Positions 45,302 through 54,271 of a stretch of DNA of 64,000 nucleotides are shown in pieces. Origin of the DNA: Neobacillus piezotolerans (GTDB lineage: Bacteria; Bacillota; Bacilli; Bacillales; Cytobacillaceae). The position numbers and the translations under genes are program-made. Below the pieces are notes generated by a model, which ran no database searches, was not told the DNA's origin, and saw only the letters and a list, made by a program, of their open reading frames with translations. The stretch spans positions 310,001 to 374,000 of the forward strand of contig NZ_QNQT01000003.1 in the NCBI RefSeq assembly GCF_003362805.1, given 5' to 3'. The number at the start of each line of letters is the position of its first letter. The first letter of the stretch is position 1.

Positions 45302-46039
45302 CTAGAGATAATGTTTCTTAACTGCATTTATTCCATAGAAAAAGAAAAAGTATATGCATCTCAGTAAGGATAATTTCTCAATGTTTCTGCAATTATTCCA
45401 ATGATTCTTAGCAGCTTTAAATTTATCATTTGAAATAGAACCTACAACTTTTCTATAATATGCTAAACTTTCATTTAATCCATATGCCAAGTGCCCGTCT
45501 CTGAGAAGTTTCGCCCATGTCATTGAATCATGATCTTTTTTAACATTAACTAATCTAACTTCACCAACTAACTCAGTGTTTATCATTACTGTTAGTGTTC
45601 CAATAATAGTATTTTTCATAAATTGACTATAGTTAAGCGTAGATGGAACCTTAATGACTTTATTTTCTTTTTCTCTTAATATTTCGTATCCTGTAAATGA
45701 AAATCCGATTTTATTTTCAATCATAAATTTTAACTGTTTTTCTAATTTATTTGGTTTCCACATATCATCAGCATCTAAAAAGGCTATATATTTCCCTTTT
45801 GCTCTTTGAAGTGCTTCATTTCTTGCGGCAGCCGCCCCCGAGTTGATGTTTAATTTTAAATACTTAATTCGTTGATCTTTAAAATCGTTAACTACTTCTC
45901 TTGTATTATCAGTGGAACAGTCATCAACAATCAGCAGTTCCCATTTAGAATAAGTTTGAGCTACAACACTCTTTACCGTGTCTGCAATATATTTTTCAGA
46001 ATTATATACTGGAGTAATTATTGATACTAAATCATCCAT
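45302..46039 (-). CDS. Glycosyltransferase family 2
   Basis: 245 residues, short GT2. SIITPVYNSEKYIADTVKSVV, LLIVDDCSTDNT, IAFLDADDMWKPNKL. Small size and the NHWNNCRNIEKLSLLRCIYFF tail resemble enzymes acting early on the lipid-linked unit. ATG 46039 with GGAGAA. Confidence 0.92.
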   Translation of the reverse strand: MDDLVSIITPVYNSEKYIADTVKSVVAQTYSKWELLIVDDCSTDNTREVVNDFKDQRIKYLKLNINSGAAAARNEALQRAKGKYIAFLDADDMWKPNKLEKQLKFMIENKIGFSFTGYEILREKENKVIKVPSTLNYSQFMKNTIIGTLTVMINTELVGEVRLVNVKKDHDSMTWAKLLRDGHLAYGLNESLAYYRKVVGSISNDKFKAAKNHWNNCRNIEKLSLLRCIYFFFFYGINAVKKHYL

Positions 46040-46096
46040 TGTTTATTCTCCCCACTCCAAAACTTTCTATATGTTTTCATAAATATGTTTGATATT

Positions 46097-46933
46097 TCAT
46101 TCCCCACTGAAACTTCTTCTTATTTTTTCTATTTCCAAAATTGCACTGATGTTGTTGATTACTGAACTAACTGCCATTTTTTTTATTAGGTTTCTCCAAG
46201 GGTAAAGTAAATAAATAGCCATTTTAAATGTGTTTCTATACTGAACATGTAATTTACAATATGCCTTACGAAATCCAAAATATTTAACCAGATATTCTTG
46301 AAAATTTGTAATGTGACGGATGCTCCGTTCTCCATCATTAACATATTTCTTTTTTTGAGTATTTAGATAGTTATAAAGCATTGTGTAAACTAAAGCAGCG
46401 GATACCTTTTTAGACAAATATTTAGGCGCAAATTTCATTGTTGTTAAATTAACATAGTCATCATATACATGATTCAAAGCATAAGCTGCTAAACTACCTT
46501 CTTCTTTATCAAAAGCACCATAGTATTCCACTTTAGGATTGTCATCATCTTTAATGCACTGTGATAAAAAAAGCTCTTTAGTCATTGCTCTTCCTGCATT
46601 AACATAGTTGTTAAAAGCATTAAGATACACTGAAAATAATTCTTCTGAAAACTCTCTTGGTGAAATTACTCTTACATCAAAATTTTTCAAGCCGCTAATT
46701 ATTTCATACCTTCTTTTTTTGTTTAGTTTACTAATATCCATCTCGTCATCTTTTATACAGTACCACCATTCAGTTTCATACCCGCAATCAAAATCCGTTG
46801 TCCAACGTGCAAACAAAGACAGACCTTCACCTGTTTTCCATATAACACCATCATTAATGTATTTAATATCCGGGTTTACATGTGGTGGGTTTGATGAAAT
46901 TATTGCATGATTATAATACTTCCAACCATTCAT
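46097..46933 (-). CDS. GNAT-like acyltransferase of the polysaccharide cassette
   Basis: 278 residues. The sequence resembles GNAT/FemAB-type proteins found in exopolysaccharide loci: GEGLSLFARWTTDFDCGYETEWWYCIKD, a central NNYVNAGRAM segment, GSLAAYALNHVYDDYVNLTTMKF, and SIRHITNFQEYLVKYFGFRKAY, which looks like a GNAT C-terminal motif. No clear P-loop-like R-x2-G-x-G is visible, so assignment is by overall pattern. It may acetylate the amino sugar made by the upstream dehydratase and aminotransferase (inference). ATG 46933 with AAGGTGAG. Confidence 0.6.
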   Translation of the reverse strand: MNGWKYYNHAIISSNPPHVNPDIKYINDGVIWKTGEGLSLFARWTTDFDCGYETEWWYCIKDDEMDISKLNKKRRYEIISGLKNFDVRVISPREFSEELFSVYLNAFNNYVNAGRAMTKELFLSQCIKDDDNPKVEYYGAFDKEEGSLAAYALNHVYDDYVNLTTMKFAPKYLSKKVSAALVYTMLYNYLNTQKKKYVNDGERSIRHITNFQEYLVKYFGFRKAYCKLHVQYRNTFKMAIYLLYPWRNLIKKMAVSSVINNISAILEIEKIRRSFSGE

Positions 46934-46952
46934 ACTGATATCTCACCTTACC

Positions 46953-47651
46953 TTAACTGATGCTTATTTTCCTACTCATTTCCATGGCAGCTGAATACTC
47001 ATCCTTAGTAATCCTCTTCTTCCTAAGTAAATAATCACCAAAATCTTCTGCAGTATCCAATCCTTCTGCACTAATCCCATCTCTTTTAAATACTTTACTT
47101 ACTGTCATAAATATAATCTGGCAATCTCTTAAAAATGTAATTCTATTTACATAATCAAGATCCAAAGCTATTTTTTTCTCCCAAGCAATACCATTACGAC
47201 CATTAACTTGTGCCCATCCAGTTAAGCCTGGTAATACACTGTGTCTCTCTCTCTGTTTGTAATTCATAAACAGCATATCCCGTACAAGTTGTGGTCTAGG
47301 CCCTACTATTGACATATCACCTTTAACAATATTAAATAATTCCGGTAGTTCATCAAGAGAAGTAGAACGTAAAAATCTGCCAAACTTTGTCAACCTAACA
47401 CTATCAGGAAGCAATTCTCCATTCTCATTTCTCTCATCCGTCATCGTTCGAAACTTATACATTGTGAAGATTGTCTCATTTAACCCCGGCCTTTTTTGCT
47501 TAAAAATCACTGGACTCCCTAATTTCATTCTCACAAGAATAGTAACAACTAAGAAGAACGGACTAAGAATAACGATAGCAATTAAAGATAAGATAAAATC
47601 CATCGGTCTCTTTATAAATCTTCTATAAATACCACCTTTTAAATTCTTCAT
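46953..47651 (-). CDS. Undecaprenyl-phosphate sugar-phosphate transferase (EpsL/PglC-like)
   Basis: 232 residues from ATG 47651, overlapping the aminotransferase stop as TAATG. Bacterial sugar transferase (monotopic PGT): KRPMDFILSLIAIVILSPFFL membrane hairpin, KQKRPGLNETIFTMYKFRTM, SLDELPELFNIVKGDMSIVGPRP (catalytic D-E), LPGLTGWAQVNGRNGIAWEKK. Short PglC-like form without the N-terminal membrane block of WcaJ. Starts the repeat unit by loading the first sugar on undecaprenyl phosphate. Confidence 0.93.
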   Translation of the reverse strand: MKNLKGGIYRRFIKRPMDFILSLIAIVILSPFFLVVTILVRMKLGSPVIFKQKRPGLNETIFTMYKFRTMTDERNENGELLPDSVRLTKFGRFLRSTSLDELPELFNIVKGDMSIVGPRPQLVRDMLFMNYKQRERHSVLPGLTGWAQVNGRNGIAWEKKIALDLDYVNRITFLRDCQIIFMTVSKVFKRDGISAEGLDTAEDFGDYLLRKKRITKDEYSAAMEMSRKISIS

Positions 47652-48781
47652 TACTGTAACCACAACCCCTTAATAATCCTACAAACCCTCACTAAATCCT
47701 CATCCGTCATTTTCGTATCAGACGGCAAACAAACACCATTCTCAAATAATTTCTCTGCTATATCAGTTCCAACAAAATCATACTTCTCAAAGAACGGCTG
47801 CATATGCATTGGCTTCCAAAATGGCCTTGACTCAATATTCTCAGCTTCCAATGCTTCAAATACATCAATAGGTCTCACTCTACCGGTCAAAGTCATTGTA
47901 CTTAACCAATAATTAGGCTCATTCCAATCATTGCTTGGCATGAACTCAACACCATCAAGCTCGCTTAACTCTCTCTTGTAAAACTCAAATAAGTAATTCT
48001 TTTTAATTACTCTTTGACCTAGAACCTTAAGCTGCCCTCTGCCAATCCCAGCAACAACATTACTCATCCTGTAGTTAAAACCTAATTCACTATGTTGATA
48101 ATGTCTTGCTTGATCTCTAGATTGGGTAGACCAAAATCTTACCTTCGCAATTCTCTCTTCATTATTTGAAACAAGCATTCCGCCACCGGAAGTAGTGATA
48201 ATCTTGTTTCCATTAAAAGAGAAGATGCCATAATCACCAAATGTCCCAGTATGCTTACCTTTATAGTAAGTACCCAATGACTCAGCAGCATCTTCTATAA
48301 CCGCTACATTATGTTTCTTACAAATATCCATAATCTTATCTATATCAGCGGACAAGCCATATAGATGAACAATAATAACTGCCTTTACTTCTGGATACTT
48401 CTTAAATGCCTCTTCCAAAGCTTTAGGACTCATGTTCCAAGTTTCATAATCGCTATCTATAAAAACAGGAACTGCATTTTGATAGATGATTGGGTTTGCA
48501 GTAGCAGAGAAAGTAAGTGTTGGGCAGAAAACAATATCCCCTTCCCCAACTCCTGCTGCTTTGAGCGCTAAATGAATAGCAGCCGTTCCTGAAGATAGTG
48601 CCGCAGCCGCTTTCGAGCCAACTTTCTCAACCAGTTCTCTTTCGAAACCATTTACGTTTTCACCAAGAGGTGCAATCCAGTTTGTATCAAAAGCTTCCTT
48701 TATATATTGCATCTCATAACCTTCATCACTCATATGAGGTGAGGAGAGGAATATTTTTTCCTTCACTTTTGTCGACTCCAT
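47651..48781 (-). CDS. DegT/DnrJ/EryC1/StrS aminotransferase (EpsN/PglE-like)
   Basis: 376 residues. PLP-dependent sugar aminotransferase: ALSSGTAAIHLALKAAGVGEGD, EDAAESLGTYYKGKHTGTFGDYGIFSFNGNKIITTSGGGM (Schiff-base Lys in GNKIIT), NYRMSNVVAGIGRGQL. Converts the UDP-4-keto-6-deoxy sugar produced by the 49094-50914 dehydratase into a 4-amino sugar. ATG 48781 with GGAAG at 8 bp. First gene downstream of the terminator at 49036-49084. Confidence 0.93.
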   Translation of the reverse strand: MESTKVKEKIFLSSPHMSDEGYEMQYIKEAFDTNWIAPLGENVNGFERELVEKVGSKAAAALSSGTAAIHLALKAAGVGEGDIVFCPTLTFSATANPIIYQNAVPVFIDSDYETWNMSPKALEEAFKKYPEVKAVIIVHLYGLSADIDKIMDICKKHNVAVIEDAAESLGTYYKGKHTGTFGDYGIFSFNGNKIITTSGGGMLVSNNEERIAKVRFWSTQSRDQARHYQHSELGFNYRMSNVVAGIGRGQLKVLGQRVIKKNYLFEFYKRELSELDGVEFMPSNDWNEPNYWLSTMTLTGRVRPIDVFEALEAENIESRPFWKPMHMQPFFEKYDFVGTDIAEKLFENGVCLPSDTKMTDEDLVRVCRIIKGLWLQ

Positions 48782-49035
48782 CTTCTAGACTTCCTTCCCG
48801 TGTTTGTAAATATTTTAGAAGATTAGAACTTACTTGGAATATTCATTTCTAATTCCTACTAACTTCTAAACCACCAAAATTGTTATCTATTTCTTATACA
48901 TCCCTCGTAATACCAATTCAACTTACCAAGTAAATACAAGATAAATAAACACCAGAGAACCATTCTTAACCGAGTTTCTTCCTATTTATGTAAAACTTTT
49001 TCAATCCGCCTTAAAAATTTACAATAAGGCCTATA

Positions 49036-49084
49036 CACAAAAACACATCTCCCACCTATAGGTTTTGAGTGAGAGATGTGTTTT
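49036..49084 (-). terminator. Terminator between the dehydratase gene and the rest of the eps-like operon
   Basis: AAACACATCTC (49041-49051) with GAGATGTGTTT (49073-49083): 11-bp perfect arms. The minus-strand 3' side reads GATGTGTTTTTGTG. Located ~10 bp after the dehydratase stop, downstream of the EAR-type RNA. Confidence 0.75.
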
Positions 49085-49093
49085 AAAAAGCAG

Positions 49094-50914
49094 CTATTTC
49101 GCTATCGTAAAAATTCTGTTCTTTTTCCTGTTGGCGAGATTGATTACAAAGGCTTTTATTTCATTAGATGTGAAGTGGTTAAACCGTTCAAGAAGGTACT
49201 GAATTTCCTCTTCTTGCTCCAATAAAGCTTTCCCAATAAAAATCTTTGGATAAATCGGCTCTGGATATACCTCTTTTTCATTAAGAAGCTCCTCAAACAT
49301 CTTTTCCCCTGGACGGATTCCAGAGAATTTAATCCCGATTTCTTCTATAGTATAGCCCGACAGTTTGATCAGGTTTTTGGCAAGGTCTACAATCTTTACC
49401 GGTTCACCCATGTCCAGGACAAATATCTCTCCACCCTTAGCAAGAGCTCCTGCCTGGATAACAAGGCGGGAGGCTTCCGGGATGGTCATGAAATAACGAG
49501 TCATGTCCTCATGGGTAACAGTTACCGGGCCGCCTGCTTGGATTTGTTTTTTGAACAAAGGGATAACGCTTCCACGGCTGCCGAGTACGTTTCCAAACCG
49601 GACAGCCACAAACTTTGTTTCACTTTCCTGGTCAAGCTTTTGAATGACCATTTCCGCAATCCGCTTTGTTGATCCCATAACATTTGTTGGATTGACCGCT
49701 TTATCGGAAGAAATAAGGACGAATGTTTTTACCCCGAATGTGTCTGCCGCCTCGGCAACATTTTTAGTACCAAAGACATTGTTTTTGACTGCTTCCCGAG
49801 GGTTGTACTCCATTAACGGTACATGTTTATGTGCCGCAGCATGATAAACAACATCTGGTTTATGTACTTCCATTACCTTGAACATCCTATTCCGATCCTG
49901 GATGTCACCGATGACCGGGACGATTTCAATTTTCTCACCGTAGCTACTCCGCAATTCCATATCAATTAGGTAGATACTGTTCTCCCCGTGGCCAAGGAGG
50001 ACAATTTTAGCAGGGGAAAAGCTGGAAATCTGACGGCAGATTTCCGAACCAATCGAACCGCCGGCACCTGTAACAAGGACAGTTTTACCAGAAATATCAC
50101 TTGAGATTTTCTCCATATCCAGCTTTACAGGCTCGCGGCCAAGCAGGTCCTCAACTTCTACGTCCCTTACGTGGCTAACTGAGATTTTCCCAGTCACTAA
50201 ATCCTCAAGCTTCGGAAGGATTTGCGTTTTCGCTTTCGTCTTGGAACATTCGGTGAAAATTTTGTTCAGTTCTGCCTTGCTTAATGAAGGAATCGCGATA
50301 ATGATATTGTCGATACCCAATTTTGTGACAGTACTTTCGATGCAATGTATTCCGCCAATTACCGGGATATTAAGGTAGTGAAGTTTCTGTTTCCTAAGAT
50401 CATCATCAATGAACGCGACCGGGCACAGTTCCGCCTCCTGGCTCTTTTGGAGCTGCCTGGCGACCATTCGCCCCGCTGATCCAGCGCCAACAATCAATGC
50501 CTTTTTCTTCCCTTTATTCCGGTGGAAGTAGGCATCACGGAACGTCCGCCATACAAAGCGTGAACCGCCTATGGACAAGATGTAGACCATCCATGTGCTT
50601 ACCAATCCCCTAAACATGACCCCGTTGTAGACAAAATGTTCAGTCAGACCTGTCACCACAACAGAAAAGGTGACCGCTTTTACAATCGCAAGCAGTTCCC
50701 CGATGCTGGCGTATTCCCATGCCTTTTGGTAAAGACCGTAATAAAAAGAAAAGATATGATGGCAGATTAGCATGGTGATTGCACTTGTGGACACGATCCC
50801 GAATGAAGTTATGCCAAGCGACGGATGGAGCGGGATATAGCTTACGTAAACGGCTGACAGGACTAGGATGGAATCAATCAGGACCAGCAATGCAAGGCGG
50901 GATTTAAAGGCCAC
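49094..50914 (-). CDS. Nucleoside-diphosphate-sugar 4,6-dehydratase (EpsC/CapD/PglF-like)
   Basis: 606 residues. Four N-terminal membrane helices (~1-120); a CoA-binding-like Rossmann domain (VGAGSAGRMVARQLQKS near 142); a catalytic SDR domain with TGAGGSIGSEICRQ near 282, LISSDKAVNPTNVMGSTKR near 405-425, and YFMTIPEASRLVIQAG. The usual SDR tyrosine is methionine (VMGSTK), characteristic of WbpM/PglF-type UDP-GlcNAc 4,6-dehydratases. GTG 50914 with AAGGGG at 8 bp. Makes the keto sugar for the aminotransferase. Confidence 0.93.
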   Translation of the reverse strand: MAFKSRLALLVLIDSILVLSAVYVSYIPLHPSLGITSFGIVSTSAITMLICHHIFSFYYGLYQKAWEYASIGELLAIVKAVTFSVVVTGLTEHFVYNGVMFRGLVSTWMVYILSIGGSRFVWRTFRDAYFHRNKGKKKALIVGAGSAGRMVARQLQKSQEAELCPVAFIDDDLRKQKLHYLNIPVIGGIHCIESTVTKLGIDNIIIAIPSLSKAELNKIFTECSKTKAKTQILPKLEDLVTGKISVSHVRDVEVEDLLGREPVKLDMEKISSDISGKTVLVTGAGGSIGSEICRQISSFSPAKIVLLGHGENSIYLIDMELRSSYGEKIEIVPVIGDIQDRNRMFKVMEVHKPDVVYHAAAHKHVPLMEYNPREAVKNNVFGTKNVAEAADTFGVKTFVLISSDKAVNPTNVMGSTKRIAEMVIQKLDQESETKFVAVRFGNVLGSRGSVIPLFKKQIQAGGPVTVTHEDMTRYFMTIPEASRLVIQAGALAKGGEIFVLDMGEPVKIVDLAKNLIKLSGYTIEEIGIKFSGIRPGEKMFEELLNEKEVYPEPIYPKIFIGKALLEQEEEIQYLLERFNHFTSNEIKAFVINLANRKKNRIFTIAK

Positions 50915-51082
50915 GTCATTTTCCCCTTTCGAACTAAATTATTTCTCTTTATACGAAAGTATGTAATTTTAGTAAATTTTTCCAAGTAAGCTTAAAAAAT
51001 AAATATCTAATGAAAAAATAGTGTAAACAGTGTTAACTACCCTATCCTTTCATTAGACATCTACCGATACAATATAAATAAG

Positions 51083-51233
51083 TGGGCATCTAACCCGCCC
51101 TCACACCATGCAATTGACGACATGCGTCTAAGGAGGGAAGTCCTCCCACTGCATGGCCGAGTGCCTCCAGGTATAACGGACAGGAAAGCCTCGCCGGCCG
51201 GGACACGCTGGCCCCGGCAGAAAGTATGGACCA
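51083..51233 (-). ncRNA. EAR-type (epsC) structured leader RNA, processive antitermination element
   Basis: A GC-rich structured block in an otherwise AT-rich gap between the phosphatase and epsC-like genes, the same setting as B. subtilis EAR (between epsB and epsC). On the minus strand several stems are visible: GCCGG..CCGGC closing a GGG/CCC stem, CCATGCA..TGCATGG, GGGAGG..CCTCC, GACG-CATGT-CGTC, and GGGC..GCCC at the 3' end. EAR is known to promote read-through of terminators in long eps operons (Irnov and Winkler). Assignment by position and structure, not alignment. Confidence 0.75.
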
Positions 51234-51259
51234 TATTAGAAGCCTATGTCTGACGTTAA

Positions 51260-52024
51260 TTAAAATAAACCAAAGAATTTTTTCTGTTTTATCCGTACCG
51301 GAATTTCGCGGTGGGGGTGCTTGCCTTCAGCCAGAAGTTCGGCGTTTTCCCTTAACATGAAAACTATATCCATTCCGTAAGCAGTCTTGATGGTGCTATA
51401 TGCCTTGTCCATCATGAAGCCACGGTTTGTTGAGTTATGCGCATCGGAAGCGACAAAATGAGTAAGATTAGACTCCAACAGCTGGAGGGAGAATTTCTGA
51501 ATTTTTTTGCCGAATGAACCAGCAGCGCTTGCGGCTGTAATCTGGGAAAGCGCACCTTTTTTAATTAGCTGGTAAAGAACTTCCGGGCGTTCGATCAGTT
51601 CCTGGTTCCGCTCAGGATGTGCTATTACCGGCACGTATCCTTTTAACTGCAAGTCAAAAAACAACTTTTCCGTATAAGCAGGCACATGGTTTGCAGGGAA
51701 TTCTATCAATATATACTCCGAACCAGCCAATGGCTGGATTTCCCCGTTCTCAATTCCATCTAGTAGTTCCCCATAAATCCGGACTTCCTGCCCGGGTAGT
51801 ACCTTCAGATCGATTCCTTCTTTTTGAAGCGCATCATTTAGCTGGTGTGTTTTTTCGAGGATGGAGTTCTTTGGATTTACATCGTGGCTGTTAAGGTGAT
51901 GGGGGGTAGCGATGATTTTCCTGATGCCCTGTCCTAGCGCGGCTTTTGCCATTGCAATGGACTCTTGTAAACCCTTAGCACCGTCATCGACATCCGGTAT
52001 AATATGACAATGAACATCCACCAT
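51260..52024 (-). CDS. PHP-type tyrosine-protein phosphatase (CpsB/YwqE)
   Basis: 254 residues from ATG 52024 (GGTGGG upstream). PHP metal motifs: MVDVHCHIIPDVDDGAKG, IIATPHH, VLPGQEVRIYGELL, IAHPERNQEL and HFVASDAHN. Mn-dependent dephosphorylation of the cognate BY-kinase, controlling chain length. 97 bp after the kinase gene; the EAR-type RNA follows it. Confidence 0.93.
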   Translation of the reverse strand: MVDVHCHIIPDVDDGAKGLQESIAMAKAALGQGIRKIIATPHHLNSHDVNPKNSILEKTHQLNDALQKEGIDLKVLPGQEVRIYGELLDGIENGEIQPLAGSEYILIEFPANHVPAYTEKLFFDLQLKGYVPVIAHPERNQELIERPEVLYQLIKKGALSQITAASAAGSFGKKIQKFSLQLLESNLTHFVASDAHNSTNRGFMMDKAYSTIKTAYGMDIVFMLRENAELLAEGKHPHREIPVRIKQKKFFGLF

Positions 52025-52121
52025 TGTACCCACCATCTTCCCAAAATTTTACCAATCTGTGTGCTTTTAATACTATCAGCACTACGTTAAAGCGTAAAGG
52101 GGGAGTTTTTGTCGAAAGGTG

Positions 52122-52838
52122 TTATTTGCCTCCATAGTATTGATAGTAATAGTCATTAGACTTGATTTCCTTATGATTTAGGACTGTTCCCAGTAGCTTG
52201 CCTTGTGCTGCATCGAGCAATTCTTTTGCCTTCGTAATAAGCTCGATTTGAGTCTTCCCACTGTATATGACAAGCAGGGTGCCATCACACTTATTGGCGA
52301 GAATTTGTGCGTCGGTTACCGCTAAGACCGGAGGCGTGTCGAAAATGACCAAGTCGAACATTTCAAGCGCCTCTTCAAAAAGCTGTCCCATTGTTGCCGC
52401 GCCTAATAGTTCCGCGGGGTTGGGCGGGATAGGGCCGCTAGAGAGGACATACAAGTCTTCCACATCAGTATTCCGGACAGCTTCAGAAAACGAAATCTGC
52501 TTTGTCAGGACGTTTGTCATTCCAAATGTATTTGGCAGGTTAAACGTGTAATGCACAGTCGGTCTCCTCATATCGGCGTCGACAAGCAGGACCTTTTTCC
52601 CTTGCTGCGCGAAAACGACAGCAAGGTTCGACGCCGTTGTTGACTTCCCTTCGGAAGGTCCAGATGACGTGACCATCAGCGACCGTACTTCGCGGTCGAC
52701 TGATGAAAACTGTATATTTGTCCGGATTGTCCGGTATTGTTCGGAAATAGTTGATTTCGGGTCAAATAAGGTGACAAGCATGACCCGATTGGGCGCCGCC
52801 AATGTTTTGTGTTTTTTTCTAAATGCCAACTTTTTCAC
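52122..52838 (-). CDS. BY-family tyrosine kinase (CpsD/EpsB/YwqD-like)
   Basis: 238 residues from GTG 52838; TTG 52829 has better-spaced GAGGTG and is an alternative. Walker A SSGPSEGKSTTASNLA near residue 58, Walker A' LLVDADMRRP, Walker B VIFDTPP, and a C-terminal tyrosine cluster NDYYYQYYGGK that is autophosphorylated. Overlaps the modulator gene by 20 bp. Regulates polymerisation and export with the Wzz-like partner. Confidence 0.94.
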   Translation of the reverse strand: MKKLAFRKKHKTLAAPNRVMLVTLFDPKSTISEQYRTIRTNIQFSSVDREVRSLMVTSSGPSEGKSTTASNLAVVFAQQGKKVLLVDADMRRPTVHYTFNLPNTFGMTNVLTKQISFSEAVRNTDVEDLYVLSSGPIPPNPAELLGAATMGQLFEEALEMFDLVIFDTPPVLAVTDAQILANKCDGTLLVIYSGKTQIELITKAKELLDAAQGKLLGTVLNHKEIKSNDYYYQYYGGK

Positions 52839-53565
52839 CTCTTGCTCTTGTTCTCCGCTCAGTCCGCTTTGTTTTCATCTCGATAATTTTGTCATTATCG
52901 ATCGTCGCAATCACGCCAAGCACTGGCAAACCGAGGATACGGTCAATGTCCTGTTCGGTTTTAATAGTGTTGTCGAAATACTCCAGAAGGAACGCAAGGC
53001 CAACGCCTGCCATTAAACCTACGACAATTGCGATTGCAATATTGAGGAGTGGACGCGGCTTAATTGGTTCCGGGTTCTCTTTTACTTCAGCCTTCGCGAG
53101 AATGTTGACGTTATCGACGTTCATAATTTTTACGATTTCTTCTTTAAACACAGAGGCGGTTTCATTGGCGATTCTCGCAGCCACCACCGGATCTGGATCC
53201 TGGACGGACACGTTGACGACTTGGGAATCTTTTTCGCTGCCGACAGTGATTTTTTCATTCAAGTTCACCGTTTCACCGAGTTTAAGATTGTCTTTGACAA
53301 TGTCGAGAATTGCAGGGCTTTTAATGATGACGTTGTACGTATTAATAAGCTGAAGGTTCGTCTGCACTTCGCTATAATTGTAGACTGCCTGTTCACTTTT
53401 ATTCTGGTTTACGAGGATTTGGGTAGAGGCCTGGTAAATGGGCGTCAGGATAAAGAATGAGACTATACCGCTGATAATGGCGGCTATGCAAGTTATGGTC
53501 AGGATTAGCCCAAGTCGTTTTTTTAATGTTTCAAGCAATTCTTTCAAACTAATTGTTTCTTCCAT
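52819..53565 (-). CDS. Wzz/YveK-type chain-length modulator and kinase activator (EpsA-like)
   Basis: 248 residues. Wzz domain with two membrane helices (~18-40 and ~175-200): SLKELLETLKKRLGLILTITC, proline-containing PRPLLNIAIAIVVGLMAGVGLAFLLEYFDNTI. The cytoplasmic tail activates the adjacent kinase. ATG 53565 with AGGAGG. First gene of the eps-like operon. Confidence 0.93.
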   Translation of the reverse strand: MEETISLKELLETLKKRLGLILTITCIAAIISGIVSFFILTPIYQASTQILVNQNKSEQAVYNYSEVQTNLQLINTYNVIIKSPAILDIVKDNLKLGETVNLNEKITVGSEKDSQVVNVSVQDPDPVVAARIANETASVFKEEIVKIMNVDNVNILAKAEVKENPEPIKPRPLLNIAIAIVVGLMAGVGLAFLLEYFDNTIKTEQDIDRILGLPVLGVIATIDNDKIIEMKTKRTERRTRARGEKVGI

Positions 53566-53797
53566 GAAGTCCTCCTGCTTTCTTGTAAAACTTTCTTCAT
53601 TATATAAACCAAATCGGTATAAATATGTGACTAATGTCTTAAAATGGTGGATTTTCTACTTATTTGAAAAGTTTCCATTGAGACTATTAAACCACAATTC
53701 TGCCAAAAAATGTAGGAAATTTTATACTTTTCTAGATTTTGGGTGTTTTATTTTTTGAAAATGGGGTGATAAAAAATTTTATAGGTTTTTAAGCATG
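53566..53797. promoter_or_regulatory. Leader/promoter region of the eps-like operon
   Basis: AT-rich, no gene. Must contain the operon promoter since a terminator lies just upstream. No -10/-35 pair stands out enough to assign. Confidence 0.45.
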
Positions 53798-53832
53798 CAA
53801 AAACCCGCGAGCGATAGCGGGTTTTTTTGGCG
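53798..53832. terminator. Bidirectional terminator upstream of the eps-like operon
   Basis: AAAAACCCGC and GCGGGTTTTT arms with an 8-nt loop; U-runs on both strands. Insulates the operon from the GH26 gene. Confidence 0.85.
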
Positions 53833-54068
53833 TTACTATATTGTATCGGTAAATTGTCCTTATATGACTACCAGGATATTTGTTAATTCAGGGTGTCCTT
53901 GGACCCCCGAAGAGCAGAGCCAATCGCACCCCTAAACGGTATGTACTTGGCTGTATTTGATCAGATGATTCCAAATTGCGCTTGCAGTTGATTAACCAAG
54001 GGCCGTGTTGGCTTGCAAGCAAAACCTTCGAAGCACAAAACTGACTGTGTACGAGCGGATGCAGATTG

Positions 54069-54153
54069 TTTATCAGCGGATGAGCCCCTTTTATCAGTAT
54101 TCGGAAAGTCTTTATCAGCAAACAGAACCCTTTTATCAGTAAATAAAAGATTC
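54069..54153. repeat. 21-bp-period tandem array, second locus
   Basis: Four units starting TTATCAG at exactly 21-bp intervals (TTATCAGCGGATGAGCCCC, TTATCAGTATTCGG, TTATCAGCAAACAGAACCC, TTATCAGTAAATAAAAG). Same family as 3359-3456, some 50 kb away. Confidence 0.8.
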
Positions 54154-54224
54154 ATGGATTCGCCGATTTTTATCTATAAAGAGCTATTCGAGCCGGTATA
54201 GAGTGAATTAGCGGACTATACAAA

Positions 54225-54262
54225 AACTGCCCAGCATCGTGTCTGGGCAGTTTTTTTTGATA
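54225..54262. terminator. Terminator of the GH26 gene
   Basis: CTGCCCAG and CTGGGCAG arms, 8-nt loop, T-runs on both strands, ~15 bp past the GH26 stop. Confidence 0.9.
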
Positions 54263-54271
54263 CCAACTAAC

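Noticed and set aside
53888-54155. Two overlapping minus-strand open frames with TDKR/ADK repeats
   Set aside because: They translate the 21-bp TTATCAG array in different frames; no start signals.
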